From contig JBLMVJ010000026.1 of NCBI GenBank assembly GCA_050255815.1, positions 1 through 8,742 of the forward strand: a DNA stretch of 8,742 bases. The letters are read 5' to 3'. This document shows, one piece after another, positions 5,904-8,742 of the stretch; position 1 is the first letter of the stretch, and each line of letters starts with the position of its first letter. Origin of the DNA: JAGORM01 sp050255815 (GTDB taxonomy: Bacteria > Patescibacteriota > Microgenomatia > Levybacterales > GWA1-39-11). A program made the translations under genes and the position numbers. The notes beneath the pieces were generated by a model. It did no database searches and had not been told where the DNA came from. It saw only the letters and a list, made by a program, of their open reading frames with translations.

Positions 5904-5912
5904 TGCTAGAAT
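5904..5912 (+). promoter_or_regulatory. Extended -10 promoter of the helicase-nuclease gene
   Basis: TGCTAGAAT matches TG-n-TATAAT with one mismatch in the hexamer. The predicted transcript start is near 5919, about 3 nt before the ATG at 5922. There is no clear -35 and no Shine-Dalgarno site. Confidence 0.6.
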
Positions 5913-5921
5913 GGTCTACTG

Positions 5922-8742
5922 ATGGACGGGAAAAAATTAAACCAAAAGCAAAGAGAAGCAATAGGCCATGGCCTGGGTCCTCTTCTTATCATAGCGGGCG
6001 CCGGCACCGGAAAAACCACTGTAATTACGGAACGGATTAAGCACCTCATCATAGACCAGGAGATCCCTCCCAGCTCTGTCCTGGCATTAACTTTTACTGA
6101 TAAAGCAGCTTTTGAAATGCAGGAACGCATAGATATCCTTATGCCTTATGGCTACACCAATCTTTGGATAAATACCTTCCACTCTTTTTGTGACCGCATT
6201 TTACGGGATAATGGACACGCCATAGGGTTAGATTCCAATTACAAATTAATGACAGAGTCAGAGGCAGTACTTCTCATGCAAAACAATATTTTTAATTTGG
6301 GCCTAAAAATGTTCAGGCCTCTGGGCAACCCTACAAAATTTCTAGATGCCCTTCTCACCCATTTCTCCCGGTTGAAGGATGAGGATATTACCCCGGAGCA
6401 GTACTTAAGATGGGCAGAAGGGGAAAGCGGCAAAGAAGCTGAAAACCTTGAATCCCAACAATATCTAGAACTTGCCACTGCTTACAAAGCCTATGAGGAT
6501 CTTAAGATTAAAAATTCTGTCATGGATTTTTCAGACCTTATTGCAAATGTACTCCTCCTTTTGAGAAAACGGCCGCATATCCTGAGACAATACCAAAAAC
6601 AATTTAAATTTATTTTAGTTGATGAATTCCAGGATACTAACTTTGCACAGAATGAATTAGCTATCTTGCTTGCAGGCGATGACAAAAACATCACGGTAGT
6701 GGCGGATGATGACCAATCAATTTACCGGTTTAGGGGAGCAGCTGTCAGCAATGTCTTGCAATTTAAAAAAACATTTCCAGATGCAAAAATTATTACCCTT
6801 ACAGACAACTACCGCTCTACCCAACTCATCTTAGATGCTGCTTACCAAATGATCCAGCATAATAACCCTAACCGGTTAGAAGTAGTGGAACATATTGATA
6901 AAAAGTTAAAATCCCATGCAAACGCGAAAGGTAAAAAAATTGAGGTAATGCATGAGACCAGGTCAGAAGATGAAGCAGATGCAATTGCAAAGAAAATTGC
7001 TGAACTTTCTTCAAAGGGATATGAATATAAAGATATTGCTATTCTTGTAAGGGCAAATAACCATGCCCAAAGTATCACGAATGGATTAACCCTTAACAGA
7101 ATCCCTTTCCAGTTTTTAGGACCAGGATATTTATTCCAGCAAGAAGAGATTAAAGACCTTATTGCCTACCTGATGTTCTTAACTAACCTTTCTGATTCTG
7201 TATCTTTATTCCGCGTTTTATCCATGGATGTCTTAGGTATCCCTTATATTGATTTGAATTTCCTGTTAAACCATGCAAAGAAGAAAAACTTAAGTTTATT
7301 TGAAGCGCTGTATGAAGAAAACCTTTTCTTAAAAGTAGAAACGCGGGAAAAACTTTTGAAATTTAGGGAAATGGTAGAGCGCCACCTGGTAAAAAGTAAA
7401 AAAGAAAATGCGGGCCAAATTCTCTACTACTTTCTGGTAGATTCCGGATTATTTGAGACTCTGGCAAAAACTGAATCTGTGAAAGAAGAACGCCGGGTGC
7501 AAAACATTGCAAAGTTTTTTGACCGGATTAAAAACTTTGAAACAGAACGGCCTAATTCTAATATTTTTGTAGTAGTTGAATGGCTCAATCTCATGCTTAC
7601 CATGGGTGATAGTCCTACTGCAGCAGATATAGATGTACGTGATAAAAATGCCGTGAATATTTTAACTGTCCATTCATCAAAAGGGTTGGAATTTAAAGTG
7701 GTATTTATGGTGAATCTGGTAAATGAACGGTTTCCTTCCCGTGAACGCTCAGAAAAAATTCCGCTACCAAAAGGAGTGCTCAAAGAAACTATTATGAATG
7801 ATGAAACAGATTTCCATTTAGAGGAAGAGCGCCGGCTTTTCTACGTAGGGATGACGCGCGCAAAAGAACTGTTGATCTTCACAGCTGCAGATTTTTATGG
7901 AACTGGAAAACGTCCTAAAAAACTTTCTCCATTCATTTATGAAGCCCTTCCGGATTTAGAACAACAGCAGAAAGCACAGGAAAAAGTAATGCAGCTTTCG
8001 CTGGAAGATGTGTTGGCAGTATATGAAGAACGGGCAGAATACGTAGAGGAACGAATGCCATATAAAGTAAATTATATTACCTATTCAAACCTCCAGAGTT
8101 TTGACATCTGCCCTTTACATTATAAAGCAAAAGTTATATTCCACATCCCTACCCCTACTGCAGCTGTACAAAGTTTTGGCATTTCCCTGCATAATGCCCT
8201 CTACAATTTTTACAAAAAGATACAAGAGGGAGAAAAACCTGGACTCCCAGAGCTAAAAGAAATCCTAAAAAAGGAATGGATATCTGAAGGATACAGTAAT
8301 AAAAAGCATGAAGAAGAACGTCTTAACCAGGCAGAAATAATGCTAGAAAATTTTTTCAAAACAGACTGCTCATCTTTAGTAAAACCGCTAGGGCTGGAAT
8401 TACCTTTTAATTTCCAGCTTAAAAATGGGGTGAAGGTATTTGGAAAAATTGACCGGATAGATAAAACGGAAAACGGTATTGAAATTATTGATTATAAAAC
8501 CGGGGAAGATAACCCCAAGGCACAGAAGGCGCATGAACTGCAGCTGGCTATGTACGCCCTGGCTGCAACAAAGGTAAAAGATGAGATATTAGATAAAAAG
8601 CCGGAAGAAATCACCTTAACTCTGCATTTCCTGGAAGGCAATACCAAAAAATCTATGACGTTTACCCAGGAAGATTTGGATAAATTTGAACAAGAACTCT
8701 TGGAAAAAATTGAAGAAATTGAAAAGAGTAAATTCTCCTGCA
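5922..8742 (+). CDS. UvrD/AddA-like superfamily 1 helicase fused to a RecB/Cas4-type nuclease domain (3' end outside window)
   Basis: An ATP-driven DNA helicase with a C-terminal nuclease domain, expected to act in recombination and break or gap repair. The frame is open from ATG 5922 to the window end (940 residues). Helicase motifs in order: Q motif LNQKQREAI (6-14), Walker A AGAGTGKT (25-32), Ia LALTFTDKAAFEMQER (54-69), II DEFQDT (234-239), III ADDDQSIYRFRGA (261-273), IV DNYRS (295-299), V VHSSKGLEF (583-591), VI EERRLFYVGMTRAKELL. The nuclease part starts near ITYSNLQSFDICP (C730) and has GKIDRID (D844), EIIDYKTG (D857, K859) and QLAMYA (Q874-A879), the RecB/PD-(D/E)xK signature. C730 plus C940 at the very end could be the first ligands of an AddB/Cas4-type iron-sulfur cluster whose remaining cysteines lie outside. 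The fusion differs from plain UvrD/PcrA and resembles AddA or AdnA/AdnB. It is transcribed from its own near-leaderless promoter. Confidence 0.96.
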   Translation, partial: MDGKKLNQKQREAIGHGLGPLLIIAGAGTGKTTVITERIKHLIIDQEIPPSSVLALTFTDKAAFEMQERIDILMPYGYTNLWINTFHSFCDRILRDNGHAIGLDSNYKLMTESEAVLLMQNNIFNLGLKMFRPLGNPTKFLDALLTHFSRLKDEDITPEQYLRWAEGESGKEAENLESQQYLELATAYKAYEDLKIKNSVMDFSDLIANVLLLLRKRPHILRQYQKQFKFILVDEFQDTNFAQNELAILLAGDDKNITVVADDDQSIYRFRGAAVSNVLQFKKTFPDAKIITLTDNYRSTQLILDAAYQMIQHNNPNRLEVVEHIDKKLKSHANAKGKKIEVMHETRSEDEADAIAKKIAELSSKGYEYKDIAILVRANNHAQSITNGLTLNRIPFQFLGPGYLFQQEEIKDLIAYLMFLTNLSDSVSLFRVLSMDVLGIPYIDLNFLLNHAKKKNLSLFEALYEENLFLKVETREKLLKFREMVERHLVKSKKENAGQILYYFLVDSGLFETLAKTESVKEERRVQNIAKFFDRIKNFETERPNSNIFVVVEWLNLMLTMGDSPTAADIDVRDKNAVNILTVHSSKGLEFKVVFMVNLVNERFPSRERSEKIPLPKGVLKETIMNDETDFHLEEERRLFYVGMTRAKELLIFTAADFYGTGKRPKKLSPFIYEALPDLEQQQKAQEKVMQLSLEDVLAVYEERAEYVEERMPYKVNYITYSNLQSFDICPLHYKAKVIFHIPTPTAAVQSFGISLHNALYNFYKKIQEGEKPGLPELKEILKKEWISEGYSNKKHEEERLNQAEIMLENFFKTDCSSLVKPLGLELPFNFQLKNGVKVFGKIDRIDKTENGIEIIDYKTGEDNPKAQKAHELQLAMYALAATKVKDEILDKKPEEITLTLHFLEGNTKKSMTFTQEDLDKFEQELLEKIEEIEKSKFSC

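Noticed and set aside
1..8742. UGA recoding, as in Gracilibacteria/Absconditabacteria
   Set aside because: No in-frame TGA occurs in any of the eight genes. The seven visible stops are TAA (4) and TAG (3), which leans away from TGA as a stop, but the sample is too small to claim reassignment.
5922..8742. Minus-strand reading frames opposite the helicase (e.g. 5906-6130, 6239-6478, 7427-7783)
   Set aside because: They lie antisense to a continuous frame with all SF1 helicase motifs, lack ribosome sites or promoters, and show no family resemblance.

Overview
The window looks like an ordinary chromosomal stretch from a small-genome bacterium, and no RNA gene, CRISPR array, insertion sequence or phage gene was recognised. 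The coding set is bacterial: DNA topoisomerase I, a SpoU/TrmH-type RNA methylase, RmuC, and a UvrD-like helicase-nuclease. Base composition is moderately A+T-rich and genes are tightly packed. Two further traits make me favour a Candidate Phyla Radiation (Patescibacteria) lineage, perhaps Microgenomates-like. First, most unlinked genes have a TG-n-TATAAT-type -10 element only 7-10 nt before the start codon, implying leaderless mRNAs. Second, there is a very A+T-rich spacer built from AATT/CAATT-like units. This taxonomic call is inference (about 0.5-0.6 sure).

Layout. Positions 2-760 (+) hold the C-terminal part of topA. Its end overlaps a SPOUT-family RNA methyltransferase (732-1274, +) that has its own Shine-Dalgarno site. 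rmuC follows (1316-2257, +) with its own promoter. A 100-bp A+T-rich spacer separates rmuC from a minus-strand pair: a flavin/NAD(P)H oxidoreductase without iron-sulfur domain (3376-2657) and a small coiled-coil-like protein (2579-2358). The pair is separated by two adjacent perfect hairpins. A 95-bp divergent promoter region then drives the oxidoreductase leftward and a 373-residue unknown protein (3472-4593) rightward. That unknown gene meets, tail to tail with a 4-nt overlap, a 422-residue protein with several helix-turn-helix-like segments (5858-4590, -). A 63-bp back-to-back promoter region separates the latter from a large UvrD/AddA-like helicase with a C-terminal RecB/Cas4-type nuclease domain (5922 to beyond the window end).

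How the genes relate. topA, rmuC and the helicase-nuclease all act on DNA topology, recombination or repair, but they are separate transcription units, so co-function is only suggestive. The two unknown proteins at 3472-5858 are the best candidates for something undescribed: one is a multi-HTH putative DNA-binding protein, the other has a faint resemblance to a degenerate kinase C-lobe. The clearest systemic signal is the split in translation initiation. Genes that begin a transcription unit have almost no 5' leader and no Shine-Dalgarno site. Genes placed inside a unit (the methyltransferase and the 73-residue protein) have a clear AGGAG-type site.
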